In this document: positions 1 through 9,440 of the stretch, piece after piece
Layout: every line of letters starts with the position of its first letter
Numbering within the stretch: position 1 is the first letter of the stretch
Assembly (NCBI RefSeq): GCF_023715205.1
Contig: NZ_JAMBNR010000007.1
Coordinates: forward strand, 124,001-188,000
DNA from: Mesobacillus maritimus
GTDB lineage: Bacteria; Bacillota; Bacilli; Bacillales; Cytobacillaceae
Length of the DNA stretch: 64,000 bases
Reading direction: 5' to 3'
Notes under the pieces: generated by a model
The model's input: the letters and a program-made list of their open reading frames with translations, nothing else
What the model was told of the DNA's origin: nothing
The model's database searches: none
Made by a program: the position numbers and the translations under genes

Positions 1-2
1 TA

Positions 3-200
3 GTTGTTCCATCCATAGAGGTAGGAAATGTGCTTTATAAATCATTTGTTTACTTCGCTAAAGCTCGAGTTGGGGCTGTTGTAACAGGGGCTACTGCACC
101 TATTGTATTAACGTCTAGGTCCGATTCAGCGGAAAGTAAATTGTTATCACTAATACTTGCCGTCTGTACGACAGAGAATAGAGATTTAGGAGGAAATTAA
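3..200 (+). CDS. ptb: phosphate butyryltransferase, C-terminal end only
   Basis: The last 65 codons of an ORF that enters the window from the left and stops with TAA. The tail reads as the C-terminus of phosphate acetyl/butyryltransferases, with the stretches NVLYKS, YFAKA and [12 protein letters not shown]. The enzyme converts butyryl-CoA (and branched acyl-CoA) plus phosphate to acyl-phosphate, which Buk then uses to make ATP. It is the first visible gene of the bkd operon, and its final codons contain the Shine-Dalgarno site of bcd. The position, one gene upstream of bcd, matches Bacillus subtilis. Only the C-terminus can be judged. Confidence 0.85.
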   Translation, partial: VVPSIEVGNVLYKSFVYFAKARVGAVVTGATAPIVLTSRSDSAESKLLSLILAVCTTENRDLGGN

Positions 201-201
201 G

Positions 202-1299
202 ATGGAAATTTTTACTTATCTTGAGAAATACGATTATGAGCAACTTATATTCTGCCAAGACAAACAATCAGGTTTAAAAGCGATTATCGCAATTCATGAT
301 ACGACTCTTGGACCTGCTTTAGGTGGGACTAGAATGTGGACTTATACCTCAGAAGAGGCTGCGATTGAAGATGCCCTTCGTTTAGCAAAGGGGATGACTT
401 ATAAAAATGCAGCTGCAGGACTAAATTTGGGTGGCGGAAAAACCGTTATTATTGGAGACCCGCGAAAGGATAAAAATGAAGAGATGTTTCGTGCCTTTGG
501 TCGGTATATCCAAGGTTTAAATGGTCGATATATAACGGCAGAGGATGTTGGAACGACGGTAGCGGATATGGACTTGATTCATGAAGAAACAGATTATGTG
601 ACAGGAATTTCACCCGCGTTTGGGTCATCAGGGAATCCTTCCCCAGTAACAGCTTTTGGTGTTTATCGAGGCATGAAAGCAGCTGCAAAAGAAGCCTTTG
701 GTACTGATAACCTTGAAGGGAAAGTGATTGCAGTTCAAGGCGTAGGGAATGTAGCGTATAATCTGTGTCGGCATTTGCATCAGGAAGGAGCAAAGCTAAT
801 CGTAACAGATATTAATAAAGAAGCAGTCCGACGAGCGGTTGAGGACTTTGGTGCGAAACCTGTGGACCCTGAGGAAATTTATAGTGTTGAATGTGATATT
901 TATGCACCATGTGCTCTTGGAGCCGTCCTTAATGATGACACCATTCCACAATTAAAAGCCAAAGTCATCGCGGGTGCAGCAAATAATCAGTTGAAGGATA
1001 CGAAACATGGCGATTTAATTCATGATTTAGGAATCGTTTATGCGCCGGATTATGTCATCAACGCTGGTGGGGTAATTAATGTTGCGGATGAGCTATACGG
1101 ATATAACCAAGAACGAGCTATGAAAAAGGTTGAGCAGATCTATAACAATATAGAAAAAGTGATTGAAATTGCTAAACGAGATCAAATTCCAACATATATG
1201 GCAGCAGACAGAATGGCAGAGGAACGTATTGAAAGAATGAGAAATTCACGAAGTCAATTTTTACAAAATGGTCATCATATTTTAAGTCGTCGTGGGTAG
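202..1299 (+). CDS. bcd: leucine dehydrogenase
   Basis: NAD-dependent oxidative deamination of Leu, Val and Ile to branched-chain 2-oxo acids, the substrates of the BkdA/BkdB complex encoded just downstream. The 365-aa length fits the family. Visible are the glycine-rich GGGKTV segment and the GMTYKNA segment, which carry the catalytic lysines of amino-acid dehydrogenases, and a Rossmann motif GVGNVA near residue 180. AGGAGG lies 8 nt before the ATG, inside the end of ptb, so the two genes are tightly coupled. Cytoplasmic. Confidence 0.95.
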   Translation: MEIFTYLEKYDYEQLIFCQDKQSGLKAIIAIHDTTLGPALGGTRMWTYTSEEAAIEDALRLAKGMTYKNAAAGLNLGGGKTVIIGDPRKDKNEEMFRAFGRYIQGLNGRYITAEDVGTTVADMDLIHEETDYVTGISPAFGSSGNPSPVTAFGVYRGMKAAAKEAFGTDNLEGKVIAVQGVGNVAYNLCRHLHQEGAKLIVTDINKEAVRRAVEDFGAKPVDPEEIYSVECDIYAPCALGAVLNDDTIPQLKAKVIAGAANNQLKDTKHGDLIHDLGIVYAPDYVINAGGVINVADELYGYNQERAMKKVEQIYNNIEKVIEIAKRDQIPTYMAADRMAEERIERMRNSRSQFLQNGHHILSRRG

Positions 1300-1315
1300 C
1301 CTCCTGGTAATTAAA

Positions 1316-1429
1316 GGATGTTTTCGTAAAGATTGTTTTTTCTCATAAAATGTAGCTGTTTTTTGAGAAATTTAGCTTGTTTAGACGTTTTTTTGTTTTA
1401 AAAGCTACAAAGGTTGAGAAAAGAGCCTA
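1316..1429 (-). repeat. internally deleted copy of the ~180-bp interspersed repeat, reverse orientation
   Basis: Read on the minus strand it begins TAGGCTCTTTTCTCAACCTT and ends with a segment matching the 3' part of the copy at 52411-52497 (TTTACGAAAAC). About 85 central bases of the full-length copies at 13335 and 49195 are missing. It fills the gap between bcd and buk inside the bkd operon, so it must be transcribed. The alignment was made by eye. Confidence 0.6.
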
Positions 1430-1478
1430 ATTAAAAGATTTTGATGGGTATAGAGGGCTAAATATGGAGGTTAAGAAA

Positions 1479-2561
1479 TTGCAACAGATGGAATATCGCA
1501 TCCTTGTAATTAATCCGGGTTCGACATCAACAAAGATAGGTGTTTTCACCAATGATATCCCGCTTTTTGAAAAAACAATTCGCCATGACCTTGAATTGAT
1601 GCAAACTTTTGAGAATATCACAGAACAATATGAATTTCGTAAAAACATCATATTGGAGACGTTAGATATTCAAGGGATAAATGTATCAAAATTAAATGCA
1701 GTTTGTGGTCGAGGTGGGCTCCTACGACCAATCCAAGGGGGAACCTTTTCAGTTAATAATCAAATGCTCGAAGATTTGAAAACGGGATATTTTGGTCAAC
1801 ATGCATCTAATTTAGGTGGCATTCTTGCTTCTGAAATTGCAACCGGCTTAAATATACCGGCTTATATCGTGGATCCAGTTGTTGTTGATGAACTTGATGA
1901 GATTGCACGAATTTCAGGTTTTCCACTCATAAAAAGGAAAAGTATATTCCATGCGCTAAATCAAAAAGCGGTTGCACGGCGCGTTGCCAGAGAAAAGAAC
2001 GCAAAATATGAGGAATTGAATTTAATTGTTGCTCATTTAGGTGGCGGCATCACGGTAGGTGTTCACAAAAAAGGGAAGGTTGTAGATGTTAATAATGGAC
2101 TAAATGGCGATGGTCCATTTAGTCCTGAAAGAGCAGGTACCGTGCCAGCAGGTGATCTTGTGGCAATATGCTTTTCCGGAGAGTATTACCGGGAAGAAGT
2201 GATGCGAAAACTGGTTGGCCAAGGTGGATTAGTTGGGTATTTAGGTACAAATGATGCGCTCAAAATAGAAGAAATGATTGCTAAAGGAGATGAAACCGCT
2301 AGAATAATCTTTTCTGCTATGGCCTATCAAGTAGCAAAAGAGATCGGTTCGGCCAGTGCTGTATTATATGGCAAGGTAGATGCAATTATCTTAACAGGTG
2401 GTCTTGCCTACAGCACAAGGTTTATTCATGATATATCTGAACGTGTCAATTGGATTGCTGATGTGATTGTGCATCCAGGAGAAAATGAGCTCCAAGCCTT
2501 GGCTGAAGGAGCATTAAGGGTTCTTATAGGTGAAGAGGAAAGCAAAAACTATCCTAGTTAA
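1479..2561 (+). CDS. buk: butyrate kinase
   Basis: ASKHA-fold acyl kinase. It transfers phosphate from butyryl-, isobutyryl- or isovaleryl-phosphate to ADP, the substrate-level phosphorylation step of the bkd pathway. The N-terminal INPGSTSTK phosphate-binding motif is typical, and [11 protein letters not shown] lies mid-protein. I chose TTG at 1479 (360 aa) because GGAGG at 1466-1470 sits 8 nt before it. The longer reading from ATG 1464 would bury that Shine-Dalgarno site inside the gene and has only a weak site of its own. It is separated from bcd by a repeat copy. Confidence 0.93.
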   Translation: MQQMEYRILVINPGSTSTKIGVFTNDIPLFEKTIRHDLELMQTFENITEQYEFRKNIILETLDIQGINVSKLNAVCGRGGLLRPIQGGTFSVNNQMLEDLKTGYFGQHASNLGGILASEIATGLNIPAYIVDPVVVDELDEIARISGFPLIKRKSIFHALNQKAVARRVAREKNAKYEELNLIVAHLGGGITVGVHKKGKVVDVNNGLNGDGPFSPERAGTVPAGDLVAICFSGEYYREEVMRKLVGQGGLVGYLGTNDALKIEEMIAKGDETARIIFSAMAYQVAKEIGSASAVLYGKVDAIILTGGLAYSTRFIHDISERVNWIADVIVHPGENELQALAEGALRVLIGEEESKNYPS

Positions 2562-2594
2562 GCACTCAAACAAAGCAAGTTAGGAGGGCATTTA

Positions 2595-4016
2595 ATGGCA
2601 GAAGAGTACGATTTAGTCGTATTAGGTGGTGGAACCGGGGGATATGTTGCTGCAATACGCGCTTCTCAGCTGGGATTGAAAACAGCCATTGTAGAGAAAG
2701 GAAAACTTGGAGGAACATGTCTGCATAAAGGATGTATCCCAAGTAAAGCTCTATTAAGAAGTGCTGAGGTATTTGCTACAGCAAAGCGAAGTGAAGATTT
2801 TGGTATCCATACGGGGGAAGTGATAGTTAATTTTCATAAAGTTCAAGAGCGAAAAGACTCCATTGTTCAGCAACTTCATAAAGGAGTTCAGCATTTAATG
2901 AAAAAAGGGAAAATCGATGTATACGAAGGGACCGGAAGAATATTGGGGCCATCAATTTTCTCACCTATGCCAGGAACCATATCAGTTGAAATGAATAACG
3001 GTCAGGATAATGAAATGTTAGTACCTAAAAATGTGATTATTGCAACCGGCTCAAGACCGAAATCATTACCGGGACTTACGATAGATGGGGAAAGGGTATT
3101 ATCCTCTGATGAGGCTCTTGATCTTAAAGAACTTCCTGGGTCCCTTCTCATTATTGGTGGAGGAGTCATAGGCATCGAATGGGCATCAATGATGGCTGAC
3201 TTTGGTGTAAAAGTTACTGTAGTTGAGTATGCGGATCGCATTTTACCGACTGAGGACATAGAGATTTCTCGGGAAATGCAACGTCTAATAAAGAAGAAAG
3301 GGATTAAGGTTGTCACCGGTGCTAAGGTGCTACCCGAAACGCTTTCAATTGAAAAGGATGTCGTCATTTCAGCATCCGTTGGTGGCAATCAACATGAATT
3401 TCGTGCCGAAAAGCTTCTGGTCTCAGTAGGTCGCCAAGCGAACATCGAGGGAATCGGATTAGAAAATACTGAAATTAAGATTGAAAATGGGTATATTGAC
3501 ACAAATGAGTTTTATCAGACGAAAGAACCCCATATTTATGCAATTGGGGATTGTATTGGTGGATTGCAATTAGCTCATGTTGCATCACACGAGGGATTGG
3601 TCGCAGTTGAACATATAGTTGGTCAAAAACCGGAGGTAATTGATTATTCCCTTGTCCCAAAATGTATTTATAGTTCTCCTGAAGCAGCTAGTGTTGGGTT
3701 AACGGAAGAAGAGGCCGAGGCGAAGGGATTTAAAGTGAAAACTGGTAAGTTTCTCTTTAGGGCAATTGGGAAAGCGCTAGTATTCGGTGAATCGGACGGG
3801 TTTGTGAAAATAGTGGCAGATCAAGAGAGTAATGATATCCTTGGAATTCATATGATTGGTCCGCACGTAACCAATATGATTTCAGAGGCTGGGCTCGCAA
3901 TGTTGCTTGATGCAACACCATGGGAAATGGCACAAAACATACATCCTCATCCAACTTTATCTGAGGTCATAGGAGAGGCGGCTTTAGCGGTCGATGGAAA
4001 GGCGATTCATTCATAA
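2595..4016 (+). CDS. lpdV: dihydrolipoyl dehydrogenase (E3) of the branched-chain complex
   Basis: FAD-dependent E3 that reoxidises the lipoyl arm of BkdB with NAD+. The protein has 473 aa. An N-terminal FAD-binding GGGTGGY motif is followed by the redox disulfide in GGTCLHKGCIPSKA (near residues 40-46), a second Rossmann motif GGGVIGIEWA, and the C-terminal catalytic HPHPTLSE. A strong AGGAGGG precedes the ATG. Its place between buk and bkdAA identifies it as the bkd-specific paralogue rather than pdhD. Confidence 0.95.
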   Translation: MAEEYDLVVLGGGTGGYVAAIRASQLGLKTAIVEKGKLGGTCLHKGCIPSKALLRSAEVFATAKRSEDFGIHTGEVIVNFHKVQERKDSIVQQLHKGVQHLMKKGKIDVYEGTGRILGPSIFSPMPGTISVEMNNGQDNEMLVPKNVIIATGSRPKSLPGLTIDGERVLSSDEALDLKELPGSLLIIGGGVIGIEWASMMADFGVKVTVVEYADRILPTEDIEISREMQRLIKKKGIKVVTGAKVLPETLSIEKDVVISASVGGNQHEFRAEKLLVSVGRQANIEGIGLENTEIKIENGYIDTNEFYQTKEPHIYAIGDCIGGLQLAHVASHEGLVAVEHIVGQKPEVIDYSLVPKCIYSSPEAASVGLTEEEAEAKGFKVKTGKFLFRAIGKALVFGESDGFVKIVADQESNDILGIHMIGPHVTNMISEAGLAMLLDATPWEMAQNIHPHPTLSEVIGEAALAVDGKAIHS

Positions 4017-4070
4017 AGCTCGATATATTGGCAGGATAATGGTCTGTATTCATAGTTAGGAGGTTTTAAA

Positions 4071-5066
4071 ATGAGTAAAAACCGTCATCAGGAACTTGGT
4101 TTAAGTAATGACCAAGTGTTGGATATGTATGAAACTATGCTATTGGCGCGGAGAATTGATGAGAGAATGTGGCTATTGAATCGGGCTGGAAAAATTCCGT
4201 TTGTCATTTCTTGTCAAGGTCAGGAAGCAGCACAAATAGGAGCTGCCTTTGCATTAGACCGAGAAAAGGATTATGTTTTGCCATACTACCGCGACCTTGG
4301 AGTAGTTTTAGCGTTTGGTATGACACCTAGGGAAATTATGTTGTCTGGTTTTGCAAAGGCTGAGGATCCCAACTCAGGAGGAAGGCAGATGCCGGGACAT
4401 TTCGGCCAAAAGCGGAATCGAATTGTCACAGGATCTTCCCCGGTCACAACCCAAGTACCACATGCAGTTGGAGTAGCTCTTGCAGGTAAAATGGAGGGAA
4501 CGGATCTTGTTGCATATACGAGCTTTGGAGAAGGCTCTTCGAATCAAGGAGATTTTCATGAAGGAGCTAACTTTGCGGGTGTCCATAAATTACCGGTGAT
4601 TTTTATGTGTGAGAATAATAAATATGCCATCTCCGTCCCAATCGAAAAACAGTTAGCATGTGAACGTGTATCAGATCGAGCTATTGGCTACGGGATGCCA
4701 GGATTTACGGTAGATGGGAACGATCCACTCGAGGTCTATAAAGTGGTAAAGGAAGCAGTTGAACGTGGTCGTAGGGGAGAAGGTCCAACATTAATAGAAA
4801 CGATTTCTTATCGGTTAACACCACACTCCTCCGATGATGATGACCGCAGCTATCGTGCCCCTGATGAGGTTGCCCAAGCAAAAACAAAAGACCCTATCAT
4901 TACGTTTGCAGCCTATTTGAAAGAGACAGGGGTTCTTTCGGATGAAAAGGAAGCGATAATTAATGATAAGGTAATGAAGTTGGTAAATGAGGCAACGGAT
5001 TATGCGGAAAATGCACCTTATGCGGATCCGGAGCATGCTTTAAAATATGTTTACGCTGAAAAGTAA
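4071..5066 (+). CDS. bkdAA: branched-chain 2-oxo acid dehydrogenase E1 alpha subunit
   Basis: Thiamine-diphosphate-dependent decarboxylase subunit (331 aa). The TPP/Mg motif runs from GEGSSNQGDFHEGAN to CENNKYAIS near residues 150-185, and the phosphorylation-loop-like region TPHSSDDDDRSYR follows near residue 250. It pairs with BkdAB (alpha2beta2) to decarboxylate 2-oxoisovalerate, 2-oxoisocaproate and 2-oxo-3-methylvalerate. AGGAGG is well placed before the ATG. It is 12 nt from bkdAB. Confidence 0.96.
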   Translation: MSKNRHQELGLSNDQVLDMYETMLLARRIDERMWLLNRAGKIPFVISCQGQEAAQIGAAFALDREKDYVLPYYRDLGVVLAFGMTPREIMLSGFAKAEDPNSGGRQMPGHFGQKRNRIVTGSSPVTTQVPHAVGVALAGKMEGTDLVAYTSFGEGSSNQGDFHEGANFAGVHKLPVIFMCENNKYAISVPIEKQLACERVSDRAIGYGMPGFTVDGNDPLEVYKVVKEAVERGRRGEGPTLIETISYRLTPHSSDDDDRSYRAPDEVAQAKTKDPIITFAAYLKETGVLSDEKEAIINDKVMKLVNEATDYAENAPYADPEHALKYVYAEK

Positions 5067-5078
5067 GGGGGAACGAAG

Positions 5079-6062
5079 ATGGCGGTTATTTCTTATATTG
5101 ATGCGGTTACACAGGCGATGCGGGAAGAAATGGAGCGTGATTCCAGCGTTTTTGTACTAGGTGAGGATGTTGGTAAAAAGGGGGGCGTTTTTAAAGCGAC
5201 CCAAGGATTATATGAAAAATTTGGTGAGCATCGTGTAATTGATACGCCATTAGCTGAATCAGCTATTGCCGGTGTCGGGGTTGGCGCGGCTATGTATGGG
5301 ATGAGACCCATTGCCGAAATTCAATTTGCAGACTTTATTATGCCAGCGGTCAACCAAATCATTTCTGAGGCAGCGAGAATACGCTATCGATCGAATAATG
5401 ATTGGAACTGTCCGATGGTTATTCGTGCTCCTTATGGAGGAGGCATACACGGAGCGTTGTACCACTCTCAATCAGTTGAGGCAATCTTTGCGAATCAGCC
5501 AGGTCTAAAAATAGTCATGCCTTCAACGCCTTATGATGTGAAAGGCCTATTGAAGGCAGCCATTCGAGATGACGACCCAGTTTTATTTTTTGAACATAAA
5601 CGTGCTTACCGGTTAATAAAAGGGGAAGTACCTGATGATGATTATGTTCTCCCACTAGGAAAGGCAGATATAAAACGGAAAGGGGAGGACATTACGGTTA
5701 TCACTTACGGCTTATGTGTTCATTTTGCTCTTCAGGCAGCTGAAAGGTTGGAGAAAGATGGGATTTCTACACACCTACTTGACCTCCGCACCGTTTATCC
5801 GCTTGATAAAGAGGCTATTATCGAAGCCGCTTCAAAAACAGGCAAGGTACTCTTGATAACAGAAGATAATAAAGAAGGAAGTATCATGAGCGAAGTTGCT
5901 GCGATTATTGCAGAAAACTGCTTGTTCGAACTAGATGCACCTATTAAAAGATTGGCTGGGCCAGACATTCCGGCTATGCCATACGCACCGACAATGGAGA
6001 AGTTCTTTATGGTGAATCCTGATAAAGTCGAAAAAGCGATGAGAGAATTAGCAGAATTTTAA
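5079..6062 (+). CDS. bkdAB: branched-chain 2-oxo acid dehydrogenase E1 beta subunit
   Basis: A 327-aa transketolase-like beta subunit with the typical early segment GEDVGKKGGVFKATQGL and the FADF/RAPYGGG core. It partners BkdAA in the E1 heterotetramer, which produces the acyl-CoA primers for iso and anteiso fatty acids and feeds branched-chain amino-acid catabolism. AAGGGGG lies before the ATG. Cytoplasmic. Confidence 0.96.
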   Translation: MAVISYIDAVTQAMREEMERDSSVFVLGEDVGKKGGVFKATQGLYEKFGEHRVIDTPLAESAIAGVGVGAAMYGMRPIAEIQFADFIMPAVNQIISEAARIRYRSNNDWNCPMVIRAPYGGGIHGALYHSQSVEAIFANQPGLKIVMPSTPYDVKGLLKAAIRDDDPVLFFEHKRAYRLIKGEVPDDDYVLPLGKADIKRKGEDITVITYGLCVHFALQAAERLEKDGISTHLLDLRTVYPLDKEAIIEAASKTGKVLLITEDNKEGSIMSEVAAIIAENCLFELDAPIKRLAGPDIPAMPYAPTMEKFFMVNPDKVEKAMRELAEF

Positions 6063-6081
6063 TTGAAAGGAGGTCTTTTAG

Positions 6082-7371
6082 TTGTCAGTTGAACAAATTA
6101 CTATGCCTCAGCTTGGAGAAAGTGTAACCGAAGGAACGATTAGTAAATGGTTAGTCAAGCCAGGTGACACCGTGAATAAATATGACCCTCTGGCAGAGGT
6201 ATTGACTGATAAGGTTAATGCTGAAATTCCTTCCTCCTTTTCCGGTACAATTAAGGAATTAGTTGCAAAGGAAGGAGATACATTATCTGTTGGTGAAATC
6301 ATTTTGCGAATTGAAGTGAAAAATGGTGATAGTAATGAAACCGAGGAAGCTGTTGAAAATCCATCAACGATCACACAGCCGACTTCAAAAGATTCACAAA
6401 AAATGGATCAGAAAAAGAGATATTCACCTGCTGTTTTGAGGCTTTCACAAGAACACGGGATTGATTTATCACTTGTTGAGGGAACTGGCGCAGGTGGTCG
6501 AGTTACGCGAAAGGATTTAATGAAGATTATCGAATCAGGTTCATCTACAGTGAATGTTCTAAAACAAACAAAAACAGAAACTCAGCCTGAGCGGGAAACT
6601 ACAGAAGCTCCGACTTCTCCTGTTCAGCCGATAGCTTCATCAAATTTTAGAACCGAACCAATTAATGTCGGAGATATAGAAATTCCGGTAACTGGTGTGC
6701 GAAAAGCAATTGCGGCCAACATGAAAAGAAGCAAACAAGAGGTACCACATGCTTGGACGATGGTTGAGGTGGATGTGACCAGTTTAGTTGAATACCGTAA
6801 CAGTTTAAAAGACTCTTTCAGACAAAAAGAAGGTTTCAATTTAACGTTTTTTGCCTTCTTCGTTAAAGCTGTTGCTCAAGCATTGAAGGAGTTTCCAGAA
6901 GTCAATTCGATGTGGGCGGAAGATAAAATTATTCAAAAGAAAGACATCAATTTATCAATCGCGGTTGCAACAGATGATGCTTTATTTGTTCCTGTTATAA
7001 AGAATGCAGACGAGAAAACAATCAAAGGGATTGCTCGTGAAATCGCCGAACTCGCAGAAAAAGCACGAACTGGAAAGCTTCGAGCTGATGATATACAAGG
7101 AGGTACGTTTACTGTCAATAACACTGGTTCATTTGGGTCTGTACAATCAATGGGGATTATCAATTATCCTCAAGCCGCTATTTTGCAGGTTGAATCAATT
7201 GTTAAACGGCCGGTTATTGTCAATAATGGCATGATTGCTCCACGGGATATGGTAAACTTATGTTTGTCTCTTGACCACCGGGTACTTGATGGCTTAGTGT
7301 GTGGCCGTTTTCTAAAACGAGTGAAAGAGATTTTAGAAAATATATCGAAGGATACAACACCTATTTATTAA
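6082..7371 (+). CDS. bkdB: branched-chain 2-oxo acid dehydrogenase E2, lipoamide acyltransferase
   Basis: Order of domains: an N-terminal lipoyl domain (about residues 3-78, lipoyl-lysine in LTDKVNAE); a Pro/Thr/Gln-rich linker; a peripheral-subunit-binding domain (about 112-150, YSPAVLRL to GRVTRKDL); a second linker; and the catalytic acyltransferase domain ending in LSLDHRVLDG with the active-site His and Asp. TTG start at 6082 with AAAGGAGG 8 nt upstream. It is the last gene of the bkd operon, followed by a terminator-like hairpin. Confidence 0.95.
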   Translation: MSVEQITMPQLGESVTEGTISKWLVKPGDTVNKYDPLAEVLTDKVNAEIPSSFSGTIKELVAKEGDTLSVGEIILRIEVKNGDSNETEEAVENPSTITQPTSKDSQKMDQKKRYSPAVLRLSQEHGIDLSLVEGTGAGGRVTRKDLMKIIESGSSTVNVLKQTKTETQPERETTEAPTSPVQPIASSNFRTEPINVGDIEIPVTGVRKAIAANMKRSKQEVPHAWTMVEVDVTSLVEYRNSLKDSFRQKEGFNLTFFAFFVKAVAQALKEFPEVNSMWAEDKIIQKKDINLSIAVATDDALFVPVIKNADEKTIKGIAREIAELAEKARTGKLRADDIQGGTFTVNNTGSFGSVQSMGIINYPQAAILQVESIVKRPVIVNNGMIAPRDMVNLCLSLDHRVLDGLVCGRFLKRVKEILENISKDTTPIY

Positions 7372-7382
7372 TAGAGGGGGAT

Positions 7383-7440
7383 GCATTGCAATAACACGGT
7401 GAGTAGCTTACCTGTGACATTTGCAATGCTTTTTATTATG
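7383..7440 (+). terminator. long stem-loop with T-rich tail after bkdB
   Basis: Arms GCATTGCAA (7383-7391) and TTGCAATGC (7421-7429) pair perfectly. The enclosed bases can form a shorter inner stem, and TTTTTATTAT follows. It probably ends the bkd operon and separates it from mutAB. The loop is long for a classical intrinsic terminator. Confidence 0.55.
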
Positions 7441-7545
7441 TTGCAGTGAGTCTTTCCTCTATTTATTGCCAGTGCCTCGAAGTTATAATAAAATGAAGGA
7501 GAATAGTTTGAATTTTTTATCTAATTAAAAATAGAGAGGAGGCGA

Positions 7546-7581
7546 ATGCTGTCCAAAACAAAAAGGACAGTAACTCTATGA
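7546..7581 (+). CDS. 11-codon upstream ORF overlapping the mutA start
   Basis: ATG at 7546 follows GAGGAGG by only 3 nt and encodes [11 protein letters not shown]. Its TGA overlaps the ATG of mutA as ATGA. The strongest Shine-Dalgarno sequence of the region belongs to this mini-ORF and not to mutA, which has only AAGGA 10 nt upstream. It may serve translational coupling. It could also be a chance ORF, or the sign of a one-base error in the A-rich stretch 7554-7564 that hides a longer MutA N-terminus. Confidence 0.35.
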   Translation: MLSKTKRTVTL

Positions 7582-9440
7582 AACTTGACCAGATGAAAAC
7601 AACGTCCTTTCCAATTCAAACATTGGACAATTGGGCTGAAAAGGCAAAAGAGTCTTTAAAAGGTAGGGAAGTATCAAGCCTTTCCAAAGTTACATATGAA
7701 AATATTACATTAAAGCCCCTTTATACAAAAGAAGATATTGATGTTAAGAGTATATCGCAATATCCTGGTGCTTCGAACTATAGCCGCGGGATTGCAGCAG
7801 GTGGTTATCAAGCAAAGAGTTGGCATATCGCCAATAAACTAGGCTATGAAACTCTTGAGCAGTTGGAGCAAAAAGCAGAGTTAGCATTTTCAGCGGGACA
7901 AACAGCTCTTGCCTTCGAGGTGAAAGAGCAGTTGTTTGCGGAGAAGGAAAAGCTCGCAAATTTCATTAAGAAATATTCTGAACTAGGTCCTCTTAATATT
8001 TATACAAAAGAACATTTCTCCTCTTTCATACAGGTAATTGCAGAAATCCAAAAAGAAACAGGTAATGTTACTGGGATTATTGGAACGGATTTAATTGCAG
8101 ATGCGGCCGTGAAAGGAAGCATTACCACCAACGAAGTTGAAGAGTGGTTCGATATGGTAAAACAAATGGACAAAACTCTTCCTAATGTGAAAACGGTTCC
8201 TATTAACACTTCTCCTTATCATAACAGTGGGGCCAATGCAGTACAGGAGTTAGGGATTGCATTAGCAACCGGTGTTTATTATATTCAAAGACTTTTAGAT
8301 AATGGATGGAAAATAGAGGACGCATTAAAGAAAGTCCTTTTTCATTTCTCAATCGGTTCTAATTTCTTTATGGAAACTGCAAAACTTCGAGCAGCTCGTA
8401 TCATTTGGGATAAAGCAATGGAAGCCTATGGAGCTGAAAAAGATGCAAGAAAAATGGTCACTTCAGCTGAGACTTCAAACTTTACCAAAACAGTATTTGA
8501 TCCGTATGTTAATCTGTTGAGGGCTGGAAATGAGGCATTTTCTGCTGTATTGGGTGGAGTACAATTTTTAAGTGTTAGTCCCCTTGACGAAGTAACAGGG
8601 AAAACAACTTCGTTTTCAGAACGAATCGCACGAAATACACAATTAATCTTAAAAGCAGAGTCCCACTTGGAAAAAGTGACAGATCCTGCTGGAGGTTCAT
8701 GGTATATCGAGTCTTTAACGAAAGAATTAGCTGAAAAGGCTTGGGAATTTTTCCTCGAAATTGAGGATCAAGGAGGCATGATTGAAGCGTTAAAAGCAAA
8801 TTGGCTTCAAAATGTACTTTCAGAAGTAAGAACGAAAAAAAACCATGATGTTTTCACCCGTAAACATAGCATTATTGGAACAAATGTTTATGCAAACTTG
8901 GCTGAAAAAGTGGTGGTAGGGAATCCAATGCAACCTCTACCAGCTGGCGATACGTTTGAACCTCTCAGTGTGAAAAGGCTTGCTGAGCCGTATGAACAAC
9001 TTCGTTTTCGAGCGATAGACATCGAACGAAGAAGCGGGGAAAAACCAAAGGTTGGCTTAATTTGTCTCGGAGAATTAAAACAACATAAAGCTCGTGCTGA
9101 TTTTATGACTAGTTTCTTAGCTTCAGGTGGTATTGAGGTAGTAAATAGTGGGGCCATGAAGGATGTTGAGTCGGCAAAGGAATTTGTAGAGAAATCATCG
9201 TTAACACAGTTTTGTATTTGTGGTGCTAATAGTCAGTATGATGAAAACGGGTTGCAGATTATAAAAGAGATTACCGAGTCCTTCCCTAAAGTAAGGCTTG
9301 CTCTTGCAGGCGTACCTGATGAGGACATGAAGACGAAGTATTCACAAGCAGGGATCAAACAGTACTATACAATGAAAAGTAACCAATTTGAAACCTTGTC
9401 TCAACTTTTAGAAGAACTGGAGGTGGCCCTAAATGACTAA
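7578..9440 (+). CDS. mutA: methylmalonyl-CoA mutase small (beta) subunit
   Basis: A 620-aa homologue of the catalytically inert subunit of heterodimeric methylmalonyl-CoA mutase. The N-terminal half is a TIM-barrel-like mutase domain ([41 protein letters not shown]). The C-terminal B12-fold remnant lacks the DxHxxG cobalamin-binding motif present in MutB. With MutB it converts (R)-methylmalonyl-CoA to succinyl-CoA. It overlaps mutB by 8 nt. The start is supported by homology and by the ATGA overlap with the mini-ORF at 7546. No in-frame alternative start with a better ribosome site is visible. Confidence 0.92.
   Translation: MKLDQMKTTSFPIQTLDNWAEKAKESLKGREVSSLSKVTYENITLKPLYTKEDIDVKSISQYPGASNYSRGIAAGGYQAKSWHIANKLGYETLEQLEQKAELAFSAGQTALAFEVKEQLFAEKEKLANFIKKYSELGPLNIYTKEHFSSFIQVIAEIQKETGNVTGIIGTDLIADAAVKGSITTNEVEEWFDMVKQMDKTLPNVKTVPINTSPYHNSGANAVQELGIALATGVYYIQRLLDNGWKIEDALKKVLFHFSIGSNFFMETAKLRAARIIWDKAMEAYGAEKDARKMVTSAETSNFTKTVFDPYVNLLRAGNEAFSAVLGGVQFLSVSPLDEVTGKTTSFSERIARNTQLILKAESHLEKVTDPAGGSWYIESLTKELAEKAWEFFLEIEDQGGMIEALKANWLQNVLSEVRTKKNHDVFTRKHSIIGTNVYANLAEKVVVGNPMQPLPAGDTFEPLSVKRLAEPYEQLRFRAIDIERRSGEKPKVGLICLGELKQHKARADFMTSFLASGGIEVVNSGAMKDVESAKEFVEKSSLTQFCICGANSQYDENGLQIIKEITESFPKVRLALAGVPDEDMKTKYSQAGIKQYYTMKSNQFETLSQLLEELEVALND

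Noticed and set aside
449-793. 114-aa minus-strand ORF inside bcd
   Set aside because: Antisense shadow of a well-supported gene; no ribosome site. The many similar antisense frames inside rnz-, lpdV-, mut- and deo-type genes were dismissed for the same reason.
7441-7545. Cobalamin riboswitch upstream of mutA
   Set aside because: I looked for the conserved B12-box core (GCCACTG type) and did not see it; only a T-rich leader follows the terminator.
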